Assembly (NCBI GenBank): GCA_019236035.1
Contig: JAFAJU010000379.1
Span: 1-19,492 of the forward strand
DNA length: 19,492 bases
Reading direction: 5' to 3'
Source: Verrucomicrobiota bacterium
Lineage (GTDB): Bacteria; Verrucomicrobiota; Verrucomicrobiia; Chthoniobacterales; JAFAMB01
Part shown: piece after piece, positions 5,819 through 12,786 of the stretch
Layout: each line of letters begins with the position of its first letter
Numbering within the stretch: the stretch's first letter is position 1
The notes under the pieces: generated by a model
The model's input: the letters and a program-made list of their open reading frames with translations, nothing else
The model's database searches: none
What the model was told of the DNA's origin: nothing
Made by a program: the position numbers and the translations under genes

Positions 5819-8800
5819 ATGGTTAGTTGGATTTTACGGAAGGTTCTGGGTTCGAAGAACCAGCGGGAAATAAGGCGGATCCGTCCGCTGGTGGAAAAGA
5901 TCAACCTGCTAGAGCAACAATTTCAGTCCCTTACCGAAGATCAACTTCGAGAGAAGACCGCCCAGTGGAAAAGAGATCTGGCGAACGTCGATGATCCGGA
6001 CGAACTCGCGAGTCGCCTTCACGGCATTCTGCCGGAAGCGTTCGCTGTTGTAAAGAACGCGGCGCGCCGGCTTTGGGAGCGAACCATCTCAGTCTGTGAC
6101 CAACCTGTCATCTGGAACATGATCCATTTCGACGTGCAGCTTATCGGTGGAATCGTGCTGCACGAAGGCAAGATCGCTGAGATGGCGACAGGCGAGGGAA
6201 AAACGCTCGTCGCGACTTGTCCGATCTACCTCAACGCTCTTACGGGCCGCGGCGTTCATCTCGTGACCGTCAACGATTATCTGGCTCGTCGCGACGCAGA
6301 ATGGATGGGTGAAATCTACAAGCTTCTCGGACTCACCGTCGGATGCATACAGCACGACCAATCGCCTTCGCTGCGAAAGGAGCAATACGATTGCGACGTC
6401 ACGTACGGGACCAACAGCGAGTTCGGCTTCGATTACCTGCGCGACAACGGGATGGCAACCACTAAGGAACAGCAGGTCCAGCGAGGCCATTACTATGCGA
6501 TCGTCGACGAAGTCGACTCCATCCTTATCGACGAAGCTCGGACGCCGCTCATCATCAGCGGGCCTGCGACGGTTTCGTCCCACCAGTACGACAAGTTTAA
6601 GCCGCTAGTCGAACAGTTGGTGCGAAAGCAAACGATGCTCTGCAATCGCTTGGTTTCGGAGGCGAAAGAATTGCTTGAAAAGGGTCAAGTTGAGGAGGGA
6701 GGAAGAATTCTCTTCAAAGTGAAACTTGGCCAGCCCCGGAACAAAGGTCTGTTACGCCTGATGGAAGATCCGGATAATCGCAAGGCCATCGACAAATCTG
6801 AGCTTTCCTTCTACCAGGATTCCCGAAAAGAGGAACTGGTGGCGTTAAAAGAGGAGCTTTATTTCACCATTGACGAACGGCATCAGGATTCAGACCTCTC
6901 CGAGATGGGGCGGTCGTTTTTGAATCCGGACGACCCGAATGCCTTTGTACTGCCCGATCTCATCACCGAATTCACCGAGATCGACCTGGACCAGAAACTG
7001 GACCAGGCGCGCAAAGACGAGGCCAAACGAGTGCGTCAGCAGTACTGTGACAGCCAGGCCGAGCGTATTCACAACATCTCCCAGCTCCTGCGCGCTTACT
7101 GCTTGTTCGAGAAGGACGTCGATTACGTCATCGAGGAAAACAAGGTGATCATCGTCGACGAGCATACCGGACGAAAGATGCCAGGACGCCGCTGGAGCGA
7201 TGGCTTGCATCAGGCCGTCGAAGCGAAGGAAGGGGTCCAGATTGATCGCGAAACTCAAACCCTCGCAACGATCACGATTCAAAACTACTTCCGCCTCTAC
7301 CACAAGTTAGCCGGCATGACCGGCACCGCCGAAACCGAGGCGAACGAATTCCATGACATCTACAAACTGGATGTCGTCGTAATCCCGACAAATCGTCCAG
7401 TGATTCGCGATGACAACAACGATCGCATCTACAAGACGCGTCGGGAGAAATACGGCGCTGCCGTGGACGAAATCAAGGCTTGCTATGCCAAAGGCCAGCC
7501 GGTCCTGGTCGGCACCGCCAGCGTCGAAGCATCCGAGCTTCTAAGCCGCATGTTGAAACGGGAAAAGATCCCACACAACGTGCTCAACGCAAAGTATCAC
7601 CGTCAGGAGGCCGAAATTGTGGCCCGCGCAGGACAGCGCGGCACAGTTACAATTTCCACCAACATGGCCGGTCGCGGTACCGACATCAAACTTGGCGACG
7701 GCGTCCCCGATATCGGCGGACTTCACGTCCTTGGAACCGAACGTCACGAGTCCCGGCGCGTTGATCGGCAGCTCCGCGGTCGCTGTGCTCGCCAAGGCGA
7801 CCCCGGTTCTTCCCGCTTTTATGTCAGCTTCGAAGACGATTTGATGCGGAATTTCGGCGCATCTGAAAAGATGACGTCAATGATGGAGCGATTCGGGCTT
7901 AAAGACGGCGAAGAGCTCGAACATCCCTGGCTCAACAAAAGCGTCGAAACGGCTCAAAAACGAGTCGAGCAACGAAACTATCTTATCCGCAAGCGGACTT
8001 TGGACTTTGACGACGTCATGAACAAGCAGCGCGAGGTCGTGTATACGCTGCGCAACGAAACTCTAGAGACTAGCGAACCCCGGAAATTGATCTTTGAGAT
8101 AGTCGACGAGGTTGTTCCACTGAGGGCTCAGGAGTATTTGCAACCTCCCGATGGCGCCGAGCCTGACTATGAGGGCTTACTGCAATGGGTGAACACCACG
8201 TTCCCTTTGGGGTTAAGCCGGACCTCGGCCAAGTTCGACACCCGTGCAGCCGAAGAGAATTCGCAGTTTCTGGTTGACCGGATCAAACAGTCTTATCAGC
8301 AGAAGGTTAGTCACGAGGAATCTGAGGCGGTTGTAGGGCTTGAGCGCTACGTCATTCTTAACGCGATCGATCGGCTCTGGCAGGAACACCTTTACGCCAT
8401 GGACGGTCTTAGAGAAGGAATTTATTTACGCAGCTACGGCCAGAAGGACCCCTTGGTGGAATATAAAGCCGAGGCATACGAGATGTTCAGTCAGCTGATG
8501 GCGAGTATCAAAAACGAGGTTCTGTCTAATCTGTTCCGCAGCACGACAAATCTGATGGCCTTCGAGCAGTTCTTGTCTTCGCTTCCCTTCAACGTCGTCC
8601 AGCGTCCGGAAGGTCCGCCACCGGCGCGGACTCCCACAGGGCCGCTGCCCCGGCGCGAAAATCTCGGTGTTGGCCGCGATGACCAGACCGAGAATAACGG
8701 TGACGAACTCGAACTGGTCATACCCACAGTGCGCAGAGAAGCGGCCAAAGTCGGCAGGAACGACCCCTGTCCGTGCGGTAGTGGCAAGAAATACAAACTC

Positions 8801-8821
8801 TGCTGCGGGAGACTGGCCTAA
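5819..8821 (+). CDS. secA: Preprotein translocase ATPase SecA
   Basis: ATP-driven motor that pushes unfolded preproteins through SecYEG. Seen in order: Walker A EMATGEGKT at 121-129, YGTNSEFGFDYLRDN at 196-210, Walker B region DEVDSILIDEARTPLIISGP at 230-249, EHTGRKMPGRRWSDGLHQAVE at about 448-468, LAGMTGTAETEA, STNMAGRGTDI, and the RQLRGRCARQGDPGSSRFY motif VI region. The last 20 residues hold CPCGSGKKYKLCCG, the SEC-C zinc and SecB-binding tail. At 1000 aa it is about 100 longer than E. coli SecA; much of the extra length is between about 250 and 430, the variable domain after ISGP, which is highly charged. AAGGAA lies 6 nt before ATG 5819. Essential housekeeping gene, intact. Confidence 0.97.
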   Translation: MVSWILRKVLGSKNQREIRRIRPLVEKINLLEQQFQSLTEDQLREKTAQWKRDLANVDDPDELASRLHGILPEAFAVVKNAARRLWERTISVCDQPVIWNMIHFDVQLIGGIVLHEGKIAEMATGEGKTLVATCPIYLNALTGRGVHLVTVNDYLARRDAEWMGEIYKLLGLTVGCIQHDQSPSLRKEQYDCDVTYGTNSEFGFDYLRDNGMATTKEQQVQRGHYYAIVDEVDSILIDEARTPLIISGPATVSSHQYDKFKPLVEQLVRKQTMLCNRLVSEAKELLEKGQVEEGGRILFKVKLGQPRNKGLLRLMEDPDNRKAIDKSELSFYQDSRKEELVALKEELYFTIDERHQDSDLSEMGRSFLNPDDPNAFVLPDLITEFTEIDLDQKLDQARKDEAKRVRQQYCDSQAERIHNISQLLRAYCLFEKDVDYVIEENKVIIVDEHTGRKMPGRRWSDGLHQAVEAKEGVQIDRETQTLATITIQNYFRLYHKLAGMTGTAETEANEFHDIYKLDVVVIPTNRPVIRDDNNDRIYKTRREKYGAAVDEIKACYAKGQPVLVGTASVEASELLSRMLKREKIPHNVLNAKYHRQEAEIVARAGQRGTVTISTNMAGRGTDIKLGDGVPDIGGLHVLGTERHESRRVDRQLRGRCARQGDPGSSRFYVSFEDDLMRNFGASEKMTSMMERFGLKDGEELEHPWLNKSVETAQKRVEQRNYLIRKRTLDFDDVMNKQREVVYTLRNETLETSEPRKLIFEIVDEVVPLRAQEYLQPPDGAEPDYEGLLQWVNTTFPLGLSRTSAKFDTRAAEENSQFLVDRIKQSYQQKVSHEESEAVVGLERYVILNAIDRLWQEHLYAMDGLREGIYLRSYGQKDPLVEYKAEAYEMFSQLMASIKNEVLSNLFRSTTNLMAFEQFLSSLPFNVVQRPEGPPPARTPTGPLPRRENLGVGRDDQTENNGDELELVIPTVRREAAKVGRNDPCPCGSGKKYKLCCGRLA

Positions 8822-8912
8822 AGGCCTGTCGCACTTACCTATCAGCGGATACAGATCTTAGCGCAGGGCTGAAGCCCTATAAGCGTTAACTTAATCGCGG
8901 TTTGTCTTCCTT

Positions 8913-9169
8913 GTCCCGGAGGGACTGTACGATGGTAGCCTGGCACGAAGTGCCTGGAATTCGTAAGAAAAAGGAGCCCGTCCCGGAGGGACGGTGTGAT
9001 TATTTATTCGCGTGCCAGTCTACAAGCATTGTGTTGGCATGCACTAAGTTCCGTGTTGGAGTCGACAGCGGCTCCTACACAATCATCCTGTCCCTCCGGG
9101 ACGGATCGCTTCTTTTTACACCATTCCAAGCACTTCGTGCCTGGCTACTCTCATGCGTCCCTCCGGGAC
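8913..9169. repeat. 80-bp composite element in inverted orientation
   Basis: Two 80-bp units, 8913-8992 and the reverse complement 9090-9169, share one order of parts: GTCCCGGAGGGAC at each end, GTAGCC, GGCACGAAGTGC, TGGAAT and an A/G-rich stretch. Each part is a small palindrome or close to it. The 97-nt spacer also has short pairings (GCGTGCCA with TGGCATGC; GTGTTGGAG with CTCCTACAC). It starts 91 nt after the secA stop. Confidence 0.9.
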
Positions 9170-9210
9170 AATAGGTCGCCGGGCGATAACCGTATGTGGG
9201 CCAGCGTCAG

Positions 9211-9238
9211 GTAGGGACGCGCTTCGCCGCGTCCTGGC
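9211..9238 (+). repeat. GTAGGG-headed hairpin element
   Basis: Begins GTAGGGACGCGCTTCGCC and folds into a 7-bp stem, GGACGCG (9215-9221) with CGCGTCC (9228-9234), around CTTCGC. It shares the GTAGGG head and hairpin layout with the elements at 4928, 5038, 5085 and 17980 while its stem bases differ. Confidence 0.75.
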
Positions 9239-9655
9239 TCCTGCCCGGCGAATTGCACGAGCAATCCTTTTCGCATCTGGCACCTAGGGTTGATGTACCC
9301 GCTTCGCGGTAGACTGGTGATTTCGGCCCCCCGCTGACTAAAAGGTTGCCGTAATCGAGGACGTCGATTATATATGCAACCGTAACACGGGAGATCCCGG
9401 GCTTGAGGATGTTGTGGGCCCTGAATCTATCGGGATTCGCTGCATCGTCTCAGGCTCTTCCCTAATGTTCAGTTCACTTCGGTAGACTGTTCATGGGATG
9501 ACTGAAATTGGTGCTCACCTTCCGAGGTGCTCGAGCGCTCCCGGAAGTTGCGGTGAAGGCCTTGGGTTTTATGGGTTAACTTCCGCCCAAACTGTTCTTT
9601 CTCAGTGTGCGTAGTGCATGCCCTTCACGTGATGAACTTCAGTAATTGTGTTCCA

Positions 9656-10156
9656 ATGAAATCCCAATCAATGCATTACTCAGGACGACGATCTCGTCGG
9701 GGACGCCGCAGCAGACGTTCAAGTCGAGGAGCTACTTCAACGACTCCCAAACCTAAACCCTCTTTTTGGCAGCGAGTTGTCGCGTTTTTTAAAGGTTCCG
9801 CCCCACAGGCTCCGAAAAGTGGAGAAAAACCAGTCCCGAGCGCGACCACCAAAGAGAAAATTAGCCGGAAACCTGAACTTGTAGAGGTTACCTCGCCCAA
9901 GCTGTACGTCGGGAACTTATCGTTTGATGCTACGGAGAGCGATCTTTTCGATCTGTTTAACGGTGTAGGTCAGGTTAGGAATGCCGAGGTCGTCTGCCAC
10001 AAATATACACAACGTTCCAAAGGCTTTGCGTTTGTTCAGATGACAACCATCGAGGAGGCTCGCCGCGCTGTGCAGGAACTTCATGATAAAGAGTTCCTTG
10101 GCCGCAAATTAGTCGTTAGCGGCGCCAAAACTCCAGACATGGAGCGAGCAGCCTGA
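9656..10156 (+). CDS. RRM-domain RNA-binding protein with Arg-rich N-terminus
   Basis: Single-RRM protein, about 166 aa from ATG 9656. The C-terminal half is a full RRM: RNP2 KLYVGNL at about 82-88 and RNP1 KGFAFVQM at about 122-129, with the aromatic residues that stack on RNA. The N-terminal part is unusual for bacterial RRM proteins: an Arg/Ser/Gly tract (GRRSRRGRRSRRSSRG) near residues 10-25, then an amphipathic WQRVVAFFKG patch and a Pro/Lys/Ser linker. Bacterial RRM proteins are known in cyanobacteria and others, where they act in cold response and mRNA localisation; the role here is unknown. ATG 9632 and ATG 9671 are alternative starts, and none has a good ribosome binding site. It stands alone, with 834 nt of repeats before it and its own terminator after. 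Confidence 0.85.
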   Translation: MKSQSMHYSGRRSRRGRRSRRSSRGATSTTPKPKPSFWQRVVAFFKGSAPQAPKSGEKPVPSATTKEKISRKPELVEVTSPKLYVGNLSFDATESDLFDLFNGVGQVRNAEVVCHKYTQRSKGFAFVQMTTIEEARRAVQELHDKEFLGRKLVVSGAKTPDMERAA

Positions 10157-10183
10157 TTTGATCAAAGCCTTCGAAGCTTCTAT

Positions 10184-10222
10184 GACCCGCGCTCTTTAGT
10201 AGAGCGCGGGTCTTTGCGTTTT
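10184..10222 (+). terminator. Intrinsic terminator after the RRM gene
   Basis: A 12-bp perfect stem, GACCCGCGCTCT (10184-10195) with AGAGCGCGGGTC (10201-10212), loop TTAGT, followed by TTTGCGTTTT. It is 28 nt past the RRM stop. The tail ends at the miaA ATG at 10223 (18 nt before the alternative ATG at 10241), which leaves no room for a separate miaA promoter. Confidence 0.85.
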
Positions 10223-11125
10223 ATGCACGGATTGAGATACATGGTCCTGGCGGGCCCGACCGGCGTTGGCAAAACCGACGTTGCAATCCGCATCGCACAA
10301 ACCGTGCGCACCGAAATCGTCGGTGCAGATGCTTTCCAGATTTATCAGGGCTTGGACATTTTGAGCGGCAAGCCGACTCCTTCCCAGTTGCTCGATGTCC
10401 GCCACCACCTGATCAGCGCACTCCCGTTGACAGAATCCTGTGACGCGCACAAGTACGCTATTCTGGCCCGGCAGACAATTGAGCGGTTGAATCAAGACGG
10501 AATTGTTCCCTTGGTTGTCGGCGGCACCGGATTCTATCTCCGGGCTCTCGAAAGGTCACTTCCTGCTCTGCCGGCGGCAGATATCCCGCTCCGGACAAAG
10601 CTGGACCAGCTTTCAACTGCCGAACTTCTCCGCGAGCTGGTCGATCGCGACACCTTGGCTTCAACCCGAATCGATCGGCACAACAGGCGCCGCATCATTC
10701 GAGCCTTGGAAGTGTGCATATTGTCGGGCGAGCCCTTCTCCAGTTTTCTAGAGGAATCCGCCCTTGACCCCGGAGTCCCACGGCTGGTACTCGAGCGGCC
10801 TCGTGCAATTTTGTTTGAGAGAATTGACCGGCGCGTGGACAAGATGTTTGAGCGTGGGGTCATCCCGGAAGTGGCTGGTGTCGAAGCGGTCGGACCGACG
10901 GCTTCCCAAGCCATCGGTTTTACCCTAATCCGCTCACTGCTCGCGGGCGCCATTGACGCGCATAGCTGCAAGGAAGCGATCCAGCGGCAAACCCGGAATT
11001 ATGCGAAGCGCCAAATGACCTGGTTCCGGCATCAGCCCTATGAGGTTGTTTCAGCCGAGGCCGGCGTAAAGCGGGCGATCGAGCTCTTTCAACGACAGAG
11101 CCTGCATCGCTCACGAAATCTCTAA
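10223..11125 (+). CDS. miaA: tRNA dimethylallyltransferase
   Basis: Adds a dimethylallyl group to A37 of tRNAs that read UNN codons. P-loop GPTGVGKT at residues 11-18, then GADAFQIYQGLDILSGKPT at about 34-52 (the family's D-x-x-Q-x-Y-x-G-x-D-I motif, with Ala-Phe in place of the usual Ser-x), GGTGFYLRAL, and RQTRNYAKRQMTWFR near the C-terminus that contacts tRNA. Length 300. ATG 10223 and ATG 10241 are both possible; the second is nearer the P-loop and has a weak GAG before it. The last eight residues, SLHRSRNL, are encoded by palindrome copy 2 rather than by the normal family sequence, and the TAA stop is in the palindrome loop. It converges with and overlaps the pseudouridine synthase gene by 4 bp. 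Confidence 0.93.
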   Translation: MHGLRYMVLAGPTGVGKTDVAIRIAQTVRTEIVGADAFQIYQGLDILSGKPTPSQLLDVRHHLISALPLTESCDAHKYAILARQTIERLNQDGIVPLVVGGTGFYLRALERSLPALPAADIPLRTKLDQLSTAELLRELVDRDTLASTRIDRHNRRRIIRALEVCILSGEPFSSFLEESALDPGVPRLVLERPRAILFERIDRRVDKMFERGVIPEVAGVEAVGPTASQAIGFTLIRSLLAGAIDAHSCKEAIQRQTRNYAKRQMTWFRHQPYEVVSAEAGVKRAIELFQRQSLHRSRNL

Positions 11126-11148
11126 AGATTTCGTGAGCGATGCAGGCT
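11099..11148. repeat. 50-bp palindrome, copy 2 of 3
   Basis: Arms 11099-11121 and 11126-11148 pair perfectly over 23 bp; the loop is CTAA. It is one base pair longer than copies 1 and 3, because the extra G and its partner C appear in both arms (CACGAAATCT and AGATTTCGTG). The loop contains TAA, the stop of miaA, on the plus strand and TAG, the stop of the pseudouridine synthase gene, on the minus strand. Confidence 0.96.
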
Positions 11149-11820
11149 AAGGACTTCTTCCGGGCGCAGAAACCGGAGATCACCTGGGCGCAGGCCCTCG
11201 TCAGTCAGCGCGCCGATTCGAATCCGCTGAAGCCTTTTTACGTTGTAGTCCAGAGCGGCAAATACACGCCGCACCTGGCGTTTGATCCCTTGAGTTAGAA
11301 TCACCCTGACCTGCTGAGGATTGACTTTGAAGATGGCGTCGAATTTCGCTCTGCCCTCCGCCAAATAAAAGCCCTTCCGAAACTTCGGTACATCAGCCAT
11401 CTCAAGCTCTCGATCGAGCGTGACCAGATATTCCTTCTCTAATTTAAACCGCGGGTGAGTCATCTGGAGCGCCAGCTCGCCATCGTTTGTCAGCAAAAGC
11501 AATCCCTCCGACTCCTTGTCCAGTCTCCCGACGTGAGCCAGCTTTGGCAGCTTGCTGGGGAGCAAGTCATAGATCGTCTTTCGAAACCTCTCGTCACTGC
11601 GAGTTGTGAGAAAATCTCGAGGCTTATTCAGGAGGATATAAACAAATTCCCTGGCCCTGACAGGACGGCCTTCGACCTTGACGTGGTCAGCCGGAGCAAC
11701 TTGCGTTGATAAATCGGTACAAATCTTCCCATTCACGCTTACCCGGCCATCGCGAATAAACGCTTCAGCGCCCCTGCGTGAGGCAATTCCAGCGAGCGCC
11801 AGAAACCTATTCAGCCGCAT
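11122..11820 (-). CDS. RsuA/RluB-family pseudouridine synthase
   Basis: Converts a uridine in rRNA to pseudouridine. An S4 RNA-binding domain spans residues 1-50 (MRLNRFLALAGIASRRGAE, GRVSVNG) and is followed by the catalytic domain with ILLNKPRDFLTT at about 62-73 and GRLDKESEGLLLLTNDG at 98-114, Asp101 being the catalytic residue. A second conserved segment, LTQGIKRQVRRVFAALDYNVKRLQRIRIG, closes the fold. Length 232. RluB (23S) and RsuA (16S) cannot be separated with confidence. The start ATG follows directly on the TGA of the small basic protein, so translation is probably coupled. The final residues SLHRSRNL come from palindrome copy 2, the same tail as MiaA, although the two proteins are unrelated. 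Confidence 0.9.
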   Translation of the reverse strand: MRLNRFLALAGIASRRGAEAFIRDGRVSVNGKICTDLSTQVAPADHVKVEGRPVRAREFVYILLNKPRDFLTTRSDERFRKTIYDLLPSKLPKLAHVGRLDKESEGLLLLTNDGELALQMTHPRFKLEKEYLVTLDRELEMADVPKFRKGFYLAEGRAKFDAIFKVNPQQVRVILTQGIKRQVRRVFAALDYNVKRLQRIRIGALTDEGLRPGDLRFLRPEEVLSLHRSRNL

Positions 11821-11979
11821 TCACGCGTCCGCCGGCTTGGTCTTCGGCAAGCCGATGACTTTGTCTCCCGGTTTGAATACTCCTCGCTTCTTGAGCAGCT
11901 CTACCCGCTCAAATCGCTTAAGGACGTTTCGTTTCGCGGCAATGGTGCTGGCGCCTTTCAAACTGCGATGCTGTGACAT
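11821..11979 (-). CDS. Small basic protein of the Verrucomicrobia/Chlamydiae type
   Basis: A 52-residue, very basic protein starting MSQHRSLKGASTIAAKRNVL and continuing with KRFERVELLKKRG and FKPGDKVIGLPKTKP. I recognise it as the short basic protein described from Chlamydiae and Verrucomicrobia, thought to be ribosome-associated; that role is not proven by the sequence. AGGAGAG lies 3-5 nt before ATG 11979, one of the best ribosome binding sites in the window, and a good promoter is just upstream (12004-12031). Both suggest high expression, fitting a ribosomal partner. Its TGA is followed at once by the ATG of the pseudouridine synthase, another ribosome-related gene. It is the strongest taxonomic marker here. 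Confidence 0.85.
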   Translation of the reverse strand: MSQHRSLKGASTIAAKRNVLKRFERVELLKKRGVFKPGDKVIGLPKTKPADA

Positions 11980-12003
11980 AAACTCTCCTACGATGAAGGG
12001 CGG

Positions 12004-12031
12004 ACTATACCGGGCCGCGGGCAGAAATCAA
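12004..12031 (-). promoter_or_regulatory. Promoter for the small basic protein and pseudouridine synthase genes
   Basis: On the minus strand TTGATT (12031-12026) is followed after 16 nt by TATAGT (12009-12004). Four of six and five of six positions match the sigma70 consensus. The expected start near 11997 would give a leader of about 18 nt ending in the AGGAGAG site before ATG 11979. It is just outside the AGTGNN repeat element. Confidence 0.6.
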
Positions 12032-12037
12032 CGGCTG

Positions 12038-12235
12038 AGTGTCAGTGCGAGTGTCAGTGTCAGTGGATTAATGGAGTGTCGGAGTGCTTGGTCCAGAGTA
12101 GTCTCAAAATCTGTGTGTGCCTTACAACGGGTGATAAGCTGTGAAAGAGATCAAGACGTAGCGAGCAAAGTAAGGCCATCCATTCGGCATTGGGTTCCAG
12201 CCAATGACACTGACACCGGCACTGGCACTGACACT
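12038..12235. repeat. Inverted arrays of an AGTGNN hexamer around a 138-bp core
   Basis: The left array at 12038-12067 has five tandem hexamers: AGTGTC, AGTGCG, AGTGTC, AGTGTC, AGTGGA. The right array at 12206-12235, read in reverse complement, has AGTGTC, AGTGCC, AGTGCC, GGTGTC, AGTGTC. The arrays have the same length (30 bp) and face each other. The core (12068-12205) has no convincing coding frame. The element starts 5 nt after the sufT stop. Confidence 0.85.
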
Positions 12236-12240
12236 ATCTC

Positions 12241-12786
12241 TCAAATCAGCCCCAGCTTCATCTTGCCGGCCTCGCTGATCATGTGCTGGTTCCACGGCGG
12301 ATCCCAGACCAGCTCCACGTCAGCTTCATCAACCCCGGGGATCCTTAAAATCTTGGCCCTGGCATCCTGCGCTATGGCTGGACCCATCCCACAGCCAGGA
12401 GCGGTCAGCGTCATCTTGACCTCCACCTTTGTCCCAAAGTCGTGTGAAGTCACCACCTGGCAGTCGTAAACCAAGCCGAGATCGACAATGTTCACCGGAA
12501 TTTCAGGATCGTACACGGTGCGGAGCTGGTCCCAGACTTCCTCTTCATCGACCTGTTCGCCGGCCTTTTCACTTTTCTCCAGCGAGTTGCGTGGCTCGAG
12601 GCCAAGGGCCCCGGCGTTTTCGTCGCTGATCCGGAACAAGCCGTAGTCGCAGGCTATCGTGTAGCTGCCGCCGAGACTTTGCGTGATGATCACCCTTGTT
12701 CCGGCGGGAATGGTCGTTTTTAATCCAGCCGGGATCTGGATCGCCTCGCAATCCGTTGCCAATTCGATTTCTAGATTGTCACTCAT
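12241..12786 (-). CDS. sufT: Iron-sulfur assembly protein SufT (MIP18/DUF59 domain)
   Basis: Helps mature iron-sulfur proteins. The C-terminal MIP18-type domain (about 80-181) shows VYDPEIPVNIVDLGLVYD at 91-108 and MTLTAPGCGMGP at 125-136, whose Cys132 is the conserved cysteine. An N-terminal segment of about 75 residues (IPAGTRVIITQSLGGSYTI, GLFRISDENAGALGL) matches the long SufT form found in SUF operons rather than the short stand-alone DUF59 proteins. The start ATG 12786 overlaps the end of the IscU-like gene by 8 bp and has GAGG about 8 nt upstream. It is the last gene of a three-gene set with the scaffold and the rhodanese protein. sufB, sufC, sufD and sufS are not in this window. Confidence 0.9.
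   Translation of the reverse strand: MSDNLEIELATDCEAIQIPAGLKTTIPAGTRVIITQSLGGSYTIACDYGLFRISDENAGALGLEPRNSLEKSEKAGEQVDEEEVWDQLRTVYDPEIPVNIVDLGLVYDCQVVTSHDFGTKVEVKMTLTAPGCGMGPAIAQDARAKILRIPGVDEADVELVWDPPWNQHMISEAGKMKLGLI

Larger units (their letters stand above)
8822..9655. other. 834-nt gene-free region full of short palindromes
   Basis: No frame here has family features; the two short plus frames at 8902-9174 and 8996-9214 are translations of the repeats. It holds the hairpin AGGGCTGAAGCCCT at 8864-8877, the 80-bp inverted pair at 8913-9169, the GTAGGG hairpin at 9211-9238, the hairpin CGGGAGATCCCG near 9388, and CACCTTCCGAGGTG at 9516-9529. The decamer CGGTAGACTG occurs twice, at 9307-9316 and 9480-9489. 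The last 300 nt could include the promoter and leader of the RRM gene or a small RNA; I see no known RNA family and no tRNA. Confidence 0.7.

Noticed and set aside
8902..9214. Two short plus-strand frames downstream of secA
   Set aside because: They are translations of the 80-bp inverted repeats and their spacer.
9240..9655. tRNA, tmRNA, SRP RNA or RNase P RNA in the gap before the RRM gene
   Set aside because: None of their conserved sequence blocks could be found by eye.
11678..12469. Long plus-strand frame of 263 codons
   Set aside because: It runs opposite the pseudouridine synthase, small basic protein and sufT genes and through the AGTGNN arrays; all three minus-strand genes have clear family motifs.
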